64,000 nt of DNA. Origin: JABWBD01 sp040768665. GTDB lineage: Bacteria; Planctomycetota; Planctomycetia; Pirellulales; Thermoguttaceae. Where the stretch lies: the NCBI GenBank assembly GCA_040768665.1, contig JAXGMN010000025.1:62001-126000 (forward strand), read 5' to 3'. Of this stretch, positions 26,088 to 34,241 are shown one piece after another (position 1 is the first letter of the stretch; each line of letters begins with the position of its first letter). A program made the position numbers and the translations under genes. Below the pieces are notes generated by a model, which was not told the origin of the DNA, did not search any database, and saw nothing but the letters and a program-made list of their open reading frames with translations.

Positions 26088-27239
26088 ATGATTACGAACC
26101 CGCGACGAATGCACCCACAGCCGGCAGCATGTGCCGGGCGTTGCCCATCTGGTACCGAGGTCTTGTCGGCTTTGACGATCATCGCGGTCGCACTCGGGTT
26201 TGCGTTTCCGCTCGATGGGGCGCAGGCGGGTGAACCGGCCCGAGGCGAAACGAAGCAGGTGGATCTCGGTGGCGGTGTGACTTTGGAAGTCGTCTACATC
26301 CCGCCCGGCGAATTCACCATGGGCAGCACGCCGGAAGAACGCGCCTGGGCAACGGGGATCGAAGGAGGCGCCACGCCGGGCGGTTCGCGTGAAGCGCCCG
26401 AAGGCGATCCGCGGCCCGCGCGGATCAAGCACGGATTCTGGATGGGCCGCACGGAAGTCAGCGTGGGCCAGTTCCGGCGTTTCGTGGAGGAGAGCGGGTA
26501 TGTGACCGATGCCGAAAAACCGGGCGGTTGGACGCAGTGTTTCGATCCGGAGTGGGACGGCTATCACCTGACGACCGAGGTGGTGCATCCCTGGAAAGCG
26601 ATGCCGGGGAAAAGCTGGCGCGACCCGAATTGGGCGCTGCCGAACCGGGATGTCTTTCCCGTGGTGTGCGTGAGCTGGAACGACGACCGGGCTTTCTGCA
26701 AATGGTTGACCCAACGGGAGCGAATGGCGGGCCGGTTGCCCGAGGGACTGGAATACCGCCTGCCCACGGAAGCGGAATGGGCGTACGCCTGCCGGGGCGG
26801 CCGACCGCGGGCGTTTTTCTGGTGGGGAGATGAACTCGAGGAGGGCGAAGGTCGACTGAATATTTCCGCCATCGATTTTCTGCCCGGGCGGACCAAGACC
26901 TGGCCGCTGGCCAAGGCGCCGTGGAGCGACGGGTTTGCGTTTGTCTCTCCGGTGGACCATTACGGTGAAAAGGGCCGCAATGGTTTCGGCCTGGCCGACA
27001 TGTGCGGTGGGGTTTGGGAGTTTGTGTTGGACCACTTTGATCCGCAAGGGGCGCACGAAGAAGCCTATTTTGTCGAAAAGGACTATCGGCCGGTCTGCCG
27101 GGGCGGCAACTACTTCGACGTGCCCGGCAACGCACGCTGCGCGGTCCGCCTGGGGATCCGCGATCGCACCTATTCCGATTCCCGGGACGGATTTCGTATC
27201 TGCCTGGGTCCCCCGGTGCCCGGTGAGCCGCCGAAATAG
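26088..27239 (+). CDS. SUMF1/FGE-domain protein, likely not a true formylglycine enzyme
   Basis: Exported protein with the formylglycine-generating-enzyme fold. The start follows GAGGAG at good spacing. A hydrophobic export segment occurs at about 24-46 (EVLSALTIIAVALGFAFPLD). The domain covers about 60-380: LEVVYIPPGEFTMGSTPEER, FWMGRTEVSVGQFRRFVEES, PVVCVSWNDDRAFCKWLTQR, YRLPTEAEWAYACRGGRPRA, NGFGLADMCGGVWEFVLD, CRGGNYFDVPGNARCAVRLG. In real FGE the segment after RGGS(W/Y) contains two copper-binding catalytic cysteines; here it reads RGGNYFDVPGNARC, so that pair is absent. It is therefore more likely a structural or ergothioneine/hercynylcysteine-type relative without proven activity. It is not next to a sulfatase gene; the only one here is 28 kb away. 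Confidence 0.85.
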   Translation: MITNPRRMHPQPAACAGRCPSGTEVLSALTIIAVALGFAFPLDGAQAGEPARGETKQVDLGGGVTLEVVYIPPGEFTMGSTPEERAWATGIEGGATPGGSREAPEGDPRPARIKHGFWMGRTEVSVGQFRRFVEESGYVTDAEKPGGWTQCFDPEWDGYHLTTEVVHPWKAMPGKSWRDPNWALPNRDVFPVVCVSWNDDRAFCKWLTQRERMAGRLPEGLEYRLPTEAEWAYACRGGRPRAFFWWGDELEEGEGRLNISAIDFLPGRTKTWPLAKAPWSDGFAFVSPVDHYGEKGRNGFGLADMCGGVWEFVLDHFDPQGAHEEAYFVEKDYRPVCRGGNYFDVPGNARCAVRLGIRDRTYSDSRDGFRICLGPPVPGEPPK

Positions 27240-27260
27240 AGGCATGGTTCAGAAACGGGG

Positions 27261-27400
27261 GGCTGACGCGCCGGCCCTTCAGCCTTCGTTGCCTCTACTG
27301 CCGCGCGCCTACGCACTTTCGTCCCGCGGGTATCGGCATCTACGATTGCCTATACGTCTCTTTGGCCGAGCGAGGGACGCCGCCATTCTTGCGGCAGCCA
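27261..27400 (+). pseudogene. VapC (PIN) C-terminal remnant, copy 1
   Basis: A segment of about 115 nt that is nearly the same as the one at 30457. In the VapC frame it reads GIGIYDCLYVSLAERG, matching the conserved PIN-domain motif around YDALYVALAE, then loses the frame. No start and no antitoxin gene precede it. With the DUF6941-like remnant it occupies the 388-nt gap upstream of the GH99-like gene. Confidence 0.55.
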
Positions 27401-27513
27401 AACAGTTGGGTTGCCAGCGAGGGTTCATGCGGCCAGCAGCTTGCTTGTCCCCGGCAAGCGGCAGTACAATGCACGCTGAACGCCGTTTTCCGGAGACATG
27501 AAAGGGCTTGCCA

Positions 27514-27621
27514 ATGCCGGTGACTCCCGTGGTCCGATACATGATCCTGTGCGAGGATTGGGCAACCGATGCAAACAGGTCGAATCGCGTCAACATTTTC
27601 GGGCTTCTGAGCAATATCCGC
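27514..27621 (+). pseudogene. N-terminal remnant of a DUF6941-like protein, in frame with the next gene
   Basis: The 36 codons from ATG read PVVRYMILCEDWATDANRSN followed by RVNIFGLLSNIR, which looks like the conserved start of small planctomycete proteins of the DUF6941 type (recognised from memory; needs a search). The remnant runs without a stop into the signal peptide of the GH99-like gene. It has its own weak ribosome site (GAAAGGG), whereas the downstream ATG has none, so translation might start here. Confidence 0.5.
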
Positions 27622-27627
27622 TTGCCC

Positions 27628-29286
27628 ATGACCAGATCACTCGTCCCCCTATGCACTTTCCTTTGGTTGGCCGCGGCGCCGGGCTTTGCGGCGGAGCGGA
27701 ACAGCGATTACGTCCCGAAGCCGGTCCCGGTCCGGTCAGACTTGGAGATTGCCGCGTTCTATTATCCCGGCACGGACCAGAGGGCGGAATGGGACATGGT
27801 GGAGACGACGCTGCCGAAGATCAAGCCGCTCCTCGGTTGGTACGACGAAGGGAATCCGGAGGTGATCGATTGGCAGATCAAGTGGGCGGTCGAGCACGGG
27901 ATCAGCACCTTCTTCGTCGATTGGTACTGGGACCGCGGCCAGCGGCGCCTCGAACACTGGGTGCAGGGATTCTATCAGGCAAAATACCGCTCCTATCTGA
28001 AATGGGCAATCATGTGGGCAAACCATGATACCCCGGGCTCGCACTCCTCGGACGACATGCGAGCGGTCACGAAATTCTGGATCGATCGCTACTTCAAGAC
28101 GCCGGAATACTACAGGATCGAGGACAAGCCGGTCGTCCTGATCTGGATGCCGGAGAACCTGGACAACGATTTCATTCGCGAGGCCGCCACGAAAGGCGAA
28201 ACTCTTCCGAAGGGGGAGGGGGCCAAGCGAGCGCTGGCGCTGAGCGACCAGGTTGCCCGGGACGCGGGTTTGAAGGGGATTTACTTTATCGAGATGTTCA
28301 AACGCCCGTACACGAAGGAGAACGTGCAAAGGTCGAAGGACGAGGGTTTCAGGGAAACCACCACCTACAACTACTCCCACGTCGCCTGGTGGCACAGCAA
28401 GGACAAAGAGTCGAAGGGAACCAAGAACAACTTCTCATACCAATGCGTCGAGGAGACCGTTGCGAAGAGCTGGAAGCAGCAGGCCGTTGCGGACGTGCTG
28501 CCGTTCATTCCGGTCGTCCCGACCGGCTGGAACGATCAGCCGCGATCCTTCCAAAAGGCCACCGTGATCCACGGACGGACGCCGGAGTTGTTCCGCTCGA
28601 TTTGCCAGCAGGCGCGCGATTTCTGCCACCAACACGGGATCAAGAAGATCGTTCTCGCGCCGCTCAACGAATGGCAGGAGGGGAGCTATATCGAGCCGAA
28701 CGAAGAATACGGGTTCGCCATGTACGACGTGGTCCGGGATGTGTTTTGCCAGGAGCCCGCACAGGGCTGGCCCGCGAACATCACCCCGAAGGAACTCGGG
28801 CTCGGGCCATACGATTATCCTCCGATGGTCCATCCCGCCCGAACCTCGTGGGACTTCGACGGCTCCACGGAAGGATGGTATCGCCAGCCGTATGGTGCGG
28901 GCGTGCTGCGAGTCCGCGGCGGATGTCTGCGCCTCGTCCCGACCCGGGACGATCGCACGAAGATGCGGATCAAAGTCGCTCCCTTCCCCGCCTCGCAGTA
29001 CAATTCGTTTATCGTCCGCATGAAGGTCGATTCTGCGGATGCCGACGGGAGCGAGAGCACGAAGCTCTACTGGGGAACCGACCGGAGCGCCCTGGTCCAG
29101 AATCTCGTCCTGCAAGAGGACAAAACTTCCTCGCTCCCCGTGAAGGCGGATGGGAAGTTCCACGAATACGTTTTCCCTGTGAAGGAGTCGCCAAACTGGA
29201 AGGACCGCATCGTCGAACTCTGGTTCGATCCAGTCAGCCGCAAGCACGCGACGGTCGAAATCGACTGGATGAAGTTCACAAAGTAA
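27628..29286 (+). CDS. GH99-like / WbsX-like secreted glycosidase
   Basis: Probable exported endo-acting glycosidase of the GH99-like barrel family. The ATG chosen opens a signal peptide (MTRSLVPLCTFLWLAAAPGF then AAERN). The catalytic barrel spans about residues 35-430: AAFYYPGTDQRAEWDMVE, HGISTFFVDWYWDRGQRRLE, YLKWAIMWANHD, KPVVLIWMPENLDND, PFIPVVPTGWNDQP, IKKIVLAPLNEWQEGSYIEP. NEWQEGSYIEP carries the acidic residues expected at the active site. About 120 C-terminal residues form a beta-sandwich (WDFDGSTEGWYRQPYGAGVL, RIVELWFDPVSRK), probably carbohydrate-binding. No Shine-Dalgarno sequence precedes the chosen ATG, and a DUF6941-like remnant is fused upstream in frame, so the natural start is uncertain. 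Confidence 0.82.
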   Translation: MTRSLVPLCTFLWLAAAPGFAAERNSDYVPKPVPVRSDLEIAAFYYPGTDQRAEWDMVETTLPKIKPLLGWYDEGNPEVIDWQIKWAVEHGISTFFVDWYWDRGQRRLEHWVQGFYQAKYRSYLKWAIMWANHDTPGSHSSDDMRAVTKFWIDRYFKTPEYYRIEDKPVVLIWMPENLDNDFIREAATKGETLPKGEGAKRALALSDQVARDAGLKGIYFIEMFKRPYTKENVQRSKDEGFRETTTYNYSHVAWWHSKDKESKGTKNNFSYQCVEETVAKSWKQQAVADVLPFIPVVPTGWNDQPRSFQKATVIHGRTPELFRSICQQARDFCHQHGIKKIVLAPLNEWQEGSYIEPNEEYGFAMYDVVRDVFCQEPAQGWPANITPKELGLGPYDYPPMVHPARTSWDFDGSTEGWYRQPYGAGVLRVRGGCLRLVPTRDDRTKMRIKVAPFPASQYNSFIVRMKVDSADADGSESTKLYWGTDRSALVQNLVLQEDKTSSLPVKADGKFHEYVFPVKESPNWKDRIVELWFDPVSRKHATVEIDWMKFTK

Positions 29287-29309
29287 ACGGAAGAAGGTGC
29301 CTGGATAGG

Positions 29310-29515
29310 GCGCGTCAAACTCCCAGCGTCGCTTGAGTCGGAACTGTTTGTCGGCGCGAAACAGAATTCGTGGTGCATCATAACATCCGAACCACCATGC
29401 TCCATTCGCCCAGGCCGCTGTTTGGATGCCCTTGTCCATGTGACCGCTGGAGAGCACGTGACGCTTCAGGAATTTGCGGCGGTCACTCAAGGTCAGGCTT
29501 CGAATTCAAACCATA
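29310..29515 (-). pseudogene. Remnant of a secreted or hypothetical protein
   Basis: In one minus-strand frame this reads SLTLSDRRKFLKRHVLSSGH, then MDKGIQTAAWANGAWWFGCY and DAPRILFRADKQFRLKRRWE, which has the composition and rhythm of a real propeller-like protein end. The frame then runs into the antisense of the GH99-like gene, where the sequence loses sense. I cannot name the family. It looks like the 5'- and 3'-truncated leftover of a gene. Confidence 0.4.
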
Positions 29516-29613
29516 AAGTTGAAATTTAAAGCCTGACCCTCAACCCCTGCTTGACCCTCAACCCCTGCTCGACCCTGGCCCCTGCTCGACCCTGGCCCCT
29601 GCTCTGACCCTGT
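29492..29613. repeat. Hairpin plus tandem 17/18-bp repeats
   Basis: A 9-bp inverted repeat (GTCAGGCTT at 29492-29500 and AAGCCTGAC at 29529-29537) with AT-rich interior leads into four tandem units: TGACCCTCAACCCCTGCT twice, then CGACCCTGGCCCCTGCT twice, then a partial unit. The gap between the GH99-like gene and mazF contains this and the remnant above, and otherwise nothing. Confidence 0.8.
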
Positions 29614-29685
29614 GACAGAGTTTTGCAAATCAGGGGACGTCGCCGATCTCCAGCGCCGGTACGACGCGCGGGTCGCTAGAGCGGA

Positions 29686-30009
29686 TCACAAGCCCGAAAG
29701 GCGAAGAAGCTCGACGAGCTTCGAACGAACGATTCGGAGTTCCTCATCGCTCAATGTCCCGATGGTTCGCTGTAAACGGACCGTCGGGACGGACTGCAGT
29801 TGCTGGAGGTGGAATACACCCGGCTTGAGAAACGACTTCGGGATCGACAACTCCCACCGATTGTCCCGCACGGCAGTCGTGTGCGGAACAATAATCACGA
29901 GCGCGAGTTCGTCGTCGGCCGGATAGTCGCTGAGAACCAGGCAGGGACGCACCTTCGCTGCCAATCCCAGATCAACGATCCAGACTTCACCGGGGTTGGT
30001 TCGCGGCAT
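29686..30009 (-). CDS. MazF/PemK-family toxin
   Basis: Probable ribonuclease toxin of a type II toxin-antitoxin system that cleaves RNA at short motifs. The 107-residue length is standard. It opens PRTNPGEVWIVDLGLAAKVR, where GEVW and the arginine of KVRPCLVLS match the MazF active-site loop, followed by ALVIIVPHTTAVRDNRWEL, the VQTVPKSRL-equivalent QLQSVPTVRLQRTIGTLS and a final helix ELRIVRSKLVELLRL. The frame overlaps the 3' end of the upstream antitoxin gene by 23 nt, the usual translationally coupled arrangement. It lies among other toxin-antitoxin debris. Confidence 0.9.
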   Translation of the reverse strand: MPRTNPGEVWIVDLGLAAKVRPCLVLSDYPADDELALVIIVPHTTAVRDNRWELSIPKSFLKPGVFHLQQLQSVPTVRLQRTIGTLSDEELRIVRSKLVELLRLSGL

Positions 30010-30175
30010 CCTCGGCCTCCAGAGCGTCGAGCATCAGGAAGGCTTCGTCGGCCATGCGTCGGATGGCCTCCACCGACTCAGCGTGCTGCTCGATTTCCAG
30101 GATCCGGTCCAGGATCCGTCTACGCTCTTGCCGGGAGAGCTTCGGAAGTTCCGCGAGTATCTCTGCCGTACTCAT
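29987..30175 (-). CDS. Antitoxin partner of MazF
   Basis: A 62-residue, highly charged helical protein (STAEILAELPKLSRQERRRI, ILEIEQHAESVEAIRRMADE, FLMLDALEAEDAANQPR). It is similar in length and composition to small antitoxins found before MazF genes in planctomycetes and cyanobacteria; no DNA-binding fold can be named with confidence. The start is set by GAGG upstream of ATG; longer starts in the same frame are not supported. It overlaps the toxin gene by 23 nt. Confidence 0.8.
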   Translation of the reverse strand: MSTAEILAELPKLSRQERRRILDRILEIEQHAESVEAIRRMADEAFLMLDALEAEDAANQPR

Positions 30176-30456
30176 GAAAAGACCTCGAATCGTCGCCCCC
30201 TTCCGCAATCCCTTGTGCAGTATACCATGAGCCCGCTCAAGAGACAATCCGCCTCCGAGAGCCGGATTGCTGTCGCCGGTGTGGCGGGGCACTTTGTCTG
30301 ATCTGACGGTGTGACTTTTGGATCGAGCGGACACGCGGCAGGGCTGGGCCGACGCCGAGTTGGCAAGCCGGACTCTGCGGCGGCAGACTGCGATCGCCCT
30401 TGTCCAGCGACATCAGCCTGCATCTTTTCGCGGAGGGCGGCCTGGCTGGCCGTCAT
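30176..30456. other. Intergenic region upstream of the MazF antitoxin, no gene seen
   Basis: It holds the promoter side of the toxin-antitoxin pair. Open frames here have no ribosome site and no recognisable composition. The VapC remnant follows. Confidence 0.4.
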
Positions 30457-30663
30457 GGCTGACGCGCCGGCCCTTCAGCTTCGTTGCCTCTGCAGCCGCG
30501 TGCCTACGCGGTTTCGTCCCGCGAGCGTATCGGCATCTACGATTGCCTATACGTCTATTTGGCCGAGCGAGAAGGCTGCCAGTTTCTCACGGCAGATGCC
30601 CGGCTCGCCGGCATGCTTCAGAAGCAATACCCGTTCATCATCGAATTCTCATCACTCCCGTGA
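30457..30663 (+). pseudogene. VapC (PIN) toxin C-terminal remnant, copy 2
   Basis: In the VapC frame the sequence reads ERIGIYDCLYVYLAEREGCQ followed by FLTADARLAGMLQKQYPFII and a stop after EFSSLP. This is a clear PIN-domain C-terminus: the YDCLYVYLAE helix and the LTAD motif with the conserved acidic residue. The frame opens right after a stop near 30460, so the N-terminal half with the first catalytic aspartate is gone. The first 115 nt are shared with 27261-27375, so a piece has been duplicated about 3.2 kb away. The rest of the gap to the Uma2 gene shows nothing. Confidence 0.75.
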
Positions 30664-30806
30664 CTGCTTTCCGCTGCGGCGTTGCACGCTCGAACGAAAT
30701 CGACGCGGGCGTCTGGTTTCTCACTCACTGCCACAACTAGCCCCGTCCCCGTTTCGATTCCTCCACGGACACCATGACGGAAGCGGCGCCACCCCGCGAT
30801 GTTCGT

Positions 30807-31481
30807 TCACGCGTTACGCGGCCGTCGCTCCAACTCCTCTCGAAGGCGTTGAACCTCCGCCTCCAATTCGGCCGCGCGGGCCTCGGCCGCCTTACGTCTG
30901 GCTTCGGCCGCTTCTTCTCCGGTCAGTAGCACCGCTCCGCTTTGGCCGTCGCGCATCACCAGTTTGCCCTCCTCAAGCCGGAGGAGGATGTCCAACTGCT
31001 CGCACTTCAAGGCCCCCGTATCGTCCGGCGTGATCCGGATCTCCTCGGCTTGTTTCAACCGGAAGCCCTCAAGCGGCGGGCGGAGATACTCCGCCGTCGG
31101 ATCGTACAAAAAGTACTCCTTGACTCCCAGGCGCCGGTATACCTGAGGCTTGTAGGTCTTGTCCTCCTGCCGGCTTGCGCGCGACGTCACCTCGAAGACC
31201 ACGTCCGGCACTCTGCCTTCTTCCCAGATCTTGAACGTCCGGCGGGGGTGGGGGTCGCAATCCTGGACTACAAAGTCGTCGGGCACGACGTACTTGCTGG
31301 AATCACCCTCTTCGTAGTAGAGCAACAGATTGCTGGCCACGTAGACGCGATGGCCGCGGTACCGCAGTCGCAGAATGTCGCGAATCCGAACCATCCAGTC
31401 CTGGTGAATCTCGGTTTCCCCCAGGGGCCTGCCATCCGATTCCGGGTATTCGATTTCGTCGACCGTTTGAATCAGCCCCAT
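30807..31481 (-). CDS. Uma2 family (PD-(D/E)XK-like) protein with coiled-coil tail
   Basis: Member of the Uma2 family of restriction-endonuclease-like proteins, widespread in cyanobacteria and planctomycetes and without a proven role. The start follows GGAG. The domain includes YVASNLLLYYEEGDSSKYVV, VPDDFVVQDCDPHPRRTFKI, then VPDVVFEVTSRASRQEDKTY and KPQVYRRLGVKEYFLYDPTA, containing the D, E and K positions of the fold. From about residue 175 the chain is a charged coiled coil (TGEEAAEARRKAAEARAAEL, EAEVQRLREELERRP). At 224 residues the length is typical. It is transcribed away from the BlaI/M56 pair. Confidence 0.88.
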   Translation of the reverse strand: MGLIQTVDEIEYPESDGRPLGETEIHQDWMVRIRDILRLRYRGHRVYVASNLLLYYEEGDSSKYVVPDDFVVQDCDPHPRRTFKIWEEGRVPDVVFEVTSRASRQEDKTYKPQVYRRLGVKEYFLYDPTAEYLRPPLEGFRLKQAEEIRITPDDTGALKCEQLDILLRLEEGKLVMRDGQSGAVLLTGEEAAEARRKAAEARAAELEAEVQRLREELERRPRNA

Positions 31482-31711
31482 CGTCAACTCCCAAGCCAAA
31501 GGCACTTCACTCCAACCGGTGCCGGCACCACCGGATTTCGCGGAACCATCCCCTCTCACGTATTTAAAATCTACCGTACCGGGCCCAAACTTTCCAGGGC
31601 GGCGACCGTTCTACTCGGGCCTTGGCGGAGTCCGAATCCGGGCTCGGCGGCCACTGCCTACAAAACCGGAGGGGCCCTCTTGACGGCAATTCTCCCATCG
31701 GTATTATTAAG

Positions 31712-31728
31712 ACAGACATTCTGTCTGT
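31712..31728. promoter_or_regulatory. Putative BlaI-type operator
   Basis: Perfect inverted repeat ACAGACA-TTC-TGTCTGT, located 20 nt before the BlaI-like start codon, where an autoregulatory operator would lie. BlaI/MecI operators are short palindromes of TACA/TGTA type; this one has ACA/TGT half-sites of similar size. The AT-rich TATTATTAAG immediately upstream may include a promoter element. Confidence 0.6.
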
Positions 31729-31747
31729 GAACGGAGGCCCTGGCGCG

Positions 31748-32152
31748 ATGAAGCTCGACCTCGTTACCGACGCGGAACTTTCGATTCTTAAAATCCTCTG
31801 GGAGAAGGGAGAGGCCCCGACGCGCGAGATTGCAGCCGCTCTCTATGAGGAGGTGACCGACCCCAAGATGGCGTCGGCACAGAAGCTCCTCGAACGACTG
31901 GAAACGAAGGGTTGCGTCGAGCGCGACCGAAGCCAGCGGGCACATCGATTCCGGCCGCTGGTTAGCCAGGAAGAATTCCTCAGGAGTCGTTTACAGGCTT
32001 TGGCAGACCAGCTCTGTGACGGTGCTCTCGTGCCTGTCGCGACCTCACTGCTTCGGCCTGAAGGGTTTTCGCGAAAGGAAAGGGAACAACTCCGCAAACT
32101 GATCGACGACCTGTGGCCGCGTAAGGAATCCAGCACCCGCCGCGCTGAATAG
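31748..32152 (+). CDS. BlaI/MecI/CopY family transcriptional repressor
   Basis: Winged-helix repressor whose family is relieved by cleavage through a cognate M56 peptidase. The start follows GGAGG. Features: VTDAELSILKILWEKGEAPT then REIAAALYEEV at residues 5-37 (first helices), and the recognition region ASAQKLLERLETKGCVERDR with the wing, ending in a helical dimerisation part. At 134 residues it has the family length. The M56 gene begins directly downstream. Since that gene is disrupted, this repressor has probably lost its dedicated sensor. Confidence 0.92.
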   Translation: MKLDLVTDAELSILKILWEKGEAPTREIAAALYEEVTDPKMASAQKLLERLETKGCVERDRSQRAHRFRPLVSQEEFLRSRLQALADQLCDGALVPVATSLLRPEGFSRKEREQLRKLIDDLWPRKESSTRRAE

Positions 32153-32164
32153 GGGATGCCTGCC

Positions 32165-33017
32165 ATGCACGTCTTTTGGGAGATTGTGGCCAGCAATTCC
32201 GTGGTTGTGGTCATTCTTGCCGCGGGCCTTGCCCTTCTGGGCCGCTACTGGAAAAATCCCGCGGCGCTGCATCTTTTCTGGCTTTGTGTGCTCCTGAAAC
32301 TCATCACGCCGCCCATTTTCAACGTCCCAGTTCCTTTGCCGGTCTACAACCGGACGGCGGTGCGAGTCCCGGAAGCGAACCAGGATGGATTGGACCCGGT
32401 ACCTGTCAAGGTCTCGCGGCAGGCTGAGGTCATCCCGGTGGCAGGAGATCGGCAGGATCGGCCCGCCAGCCCAGCGCGGGCGGCTTCCACGACCCTCGCC
32501 TTACCGACCGGCGACAGGGTTTCTGTCAATCGGCCGCTGACGCCGTGGTTGACCTTCCTTGCTTGGACGTGGGGTGCTGGAGTCGCCTTGCTGGCGTGGC
32601 TGCACGCCCGCCGCATCGTGCGGTTTCGTCGGCTGCTTCGTTCCGCCGAAGCCCCTCCTCCGGCGCTGCTCAGCAGGGGTGAGGCGATTGCCAAGCGGCT
32701 GGGGCTGAGGCGACTTCCTGAGATTGCGCTGCTGCCCGTCCGCCTGTCTCCGTTGGTCTGGTCGATGGGCAGGAGGCCCCGAGTGCTTCTGCCGGCCGAG
32801 CTTTTCCAGCGGCTCGATGCCGATGCCCAGGAGACAATTCTCGCCCACGAGCTGGCGCACATCCTGCGAAAGGATCATTGGGTTCGACTGCTGGAGTTGC
32901 TTGTGACTGCGCTCTTCTGGTGGCATCCGGTCGTCTGGTGGGCTTGCCGGCAACTGCGAGAGCTTGAGGAACGGTGTTGCGATGGTCTGGTGCTCGCCAG
33001 CGTGCCGCACGGCCCTA
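32165..33017 (+). pseudogene. M56 (BlaR1-like) peptidase, 5' part, split by IS630 element
   Basis: Membrane metallopeptidase that would sense a signal and cleave the BlaI-like repressor. Transmembrane segments lie at about residues 4-24 (FWEIVASNSVVVVILAAGLA), 33-55 and 123-143 (PWLTFLAWTWGAGVALLAWL). The zinc site is ILAHELAHILRKDHW (H228, H232) with the downstream REL/EERCCDG acidic region. The frame is intact up to SVPHG followed by P, where the insertion begins. Removing the element and one TA restores the frame exactly: HGP-R-AYATALLDTLDFL. The gene is therefore a recent interruption. The ATG nine nt further upstream (MPAMHVF) is an equally possible start. Confidence 0.9.
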
Positions 33018-33031
33018 GTGCATCGTCCAGA

Positions 33032-34161
33032 CTAAATGTTCGGGTAGAGCCGCTTCAATTTGATCCTCGCTTTGTCGATGGTGAACTGCCAATCGACGGC
33101 TCGTTGTTTCTCGGTGATGCGGGTGGACCACGCGGCAATTTCGGATTGCAGCGTCTCAAGGTCGCCGATGCGTCGGTCTTTCAAGCATTGGCTGGTCATG
33201 CAACTCAACTCGCATTCCGCCACGTTGAGCCAACTGCCGTGCTTGGGGGTGTAAACGAAGTCGATCCGGCGGACATAATTCCGGGCCTGTTCTGGCGGAA
33301 ACGCTTCGTAGAACGCGCCCTTGGTGTGCGTGTTCAAATTGTCGGAGACTAACGTGATCCGCTCGACGCCGGCGTAACGCGTATCGAGCAAGTGGGCGAC
33401 TTCATGAGCCCAATCGTCCTTGGTGCGTCGTGGCCGCGCGGTCGCTTGGCGGTAGCCGGAGAGCGGTTCGGCAAACATGAAAATGCTCGCTGTCCCCTTG
33501 CGCTCGTATTCGTAATCAACCCGCTCCGGGTGCTCCTTGGTCGCCGGGATCGGCACACGCGTCTCGCCGATGAGTTGCACTGGTTGTTCGTCCATGCACA
33601 CGACGGGGCAGTTGGGATCGTAGGCTTTTTCGTACGTTTCCAGCACTTCCTCCATGTTGGCGACAAACTCGCCGTCGGCGTCGGGAGGGATCACCCAGTA
33701 CTCGATTTTCCGCTTGGTCATACCGTTTTTTTTAGCGTCTGCCGGACCGTCTCCGGGCTGATCGATTCCACGATCTCCAGTTCCACCATTTGATCGGCCA
33801 GCAGTCGCAGCGTCCAATGGCCAAAGCCGGCGGGCGGCCTGCCCAACCGCAGCGCGATCAGTTTTGCCTCGGCTGCGCCGTCGAGCAACTTCGGCGTTGG
33901 CGACGTCTTCCGTTTCTTGCGAACCAGTGCCCCCTCGAAACCTTCGAGGACGAAGGCTTGCCGCACGTTCTCGACCGTTCGCGTCCGGCAACCGACTGCC
34001 TCGCTGATCTTGGCGTCATCCCAAGCCGGCCCATCGGCGTCGGCCTTGAGCAAAATCGTCGCCCGCCGCAATTTCTCCGATTTGCCCGTTTCCTTCTTGA
34101 TCGTCGCTTCGCAGATCGCTCGTTCCTCGTCCGTGAGCCGCACGATATACTTCTTGTTCAT
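33032..34161 (-). CDS. IS630 transposase, two frames joined by -1 frameshift
   Basis: DDE transposase. The first frame starts at an ATG preceded by AGGAGG (MNKKYIVRLTDEERAICEAT) and holds the helix-turn-helix half (DDAKISEAVGCRTRTVENVR, RPPAGFGHWTLRLLADQMVE). It ends LKKTV at a stop near 33718. The second frame continues in -1 with TKRKIEYWVIPPDADGEFVA and the catalytic core: VVCMDEQPVQ (D), TLVSDNLNTHT (D), HGSWLNVAECEL (E). The overlap contains eight consecutive A residues on the coding strand, a slippery site as in many IS630 elements. Slipping at CTA-AAA-AAA gives LKKNGMTKRK. All catalytic residues are present, so the element may still be active. Confidence 0.9.
33726..33733 (-). promoter_or_regulatory. 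Slippery A8 tract for -1 programmed frameshifting
   Basis: Coding strand CTAAAAAAAACGG. The zero frame reads CTA AAA AAA ACG GTA TGA and stops; after a -1 slip it reads AAA AAC GGT ATG and continues into the DDE half of the transposase. Confidence 0.75.
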
Positions 34162-34241
34162 CCGAACCTCCTTGTTGAAGCGGAGGTTCTCAAAAATCGA
34201 CCGGTTTGACAACCCGAATATTTAGCTTGGACGAGGCACTA

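Larger units (their letters stand above)
33018..34239 (-). mobile_element. IS630-family insertion sequence, complete, in the M56 gene
   Basis: 1222-bp element flanked by a TA duplication (33016-33017 and 34240-34241), the target rule of IS630/Tc1. Terminal inverted repeats of about 28 bp: left end GTGCATCGTCCAGACTAAAT, right end read inward GTGCCTCGTCCAAGCTAAAT, differing at a few positions. It contains the two-frame transposase gene on the minus strand. The element interrupts a CCTAGG site in the M56 peptidase gene. Confidence 0.95.

Noticed and set aside
23142..27245. Very long minus-strand open frame of 1367 codons opposite the beta-helix and SUMF1 genes
   Set aside because: It is antisense to two genes with clear domains, has arginine/alanine/proline-rich composition typical of GC-rich shadow frames, and no recognisable motif.
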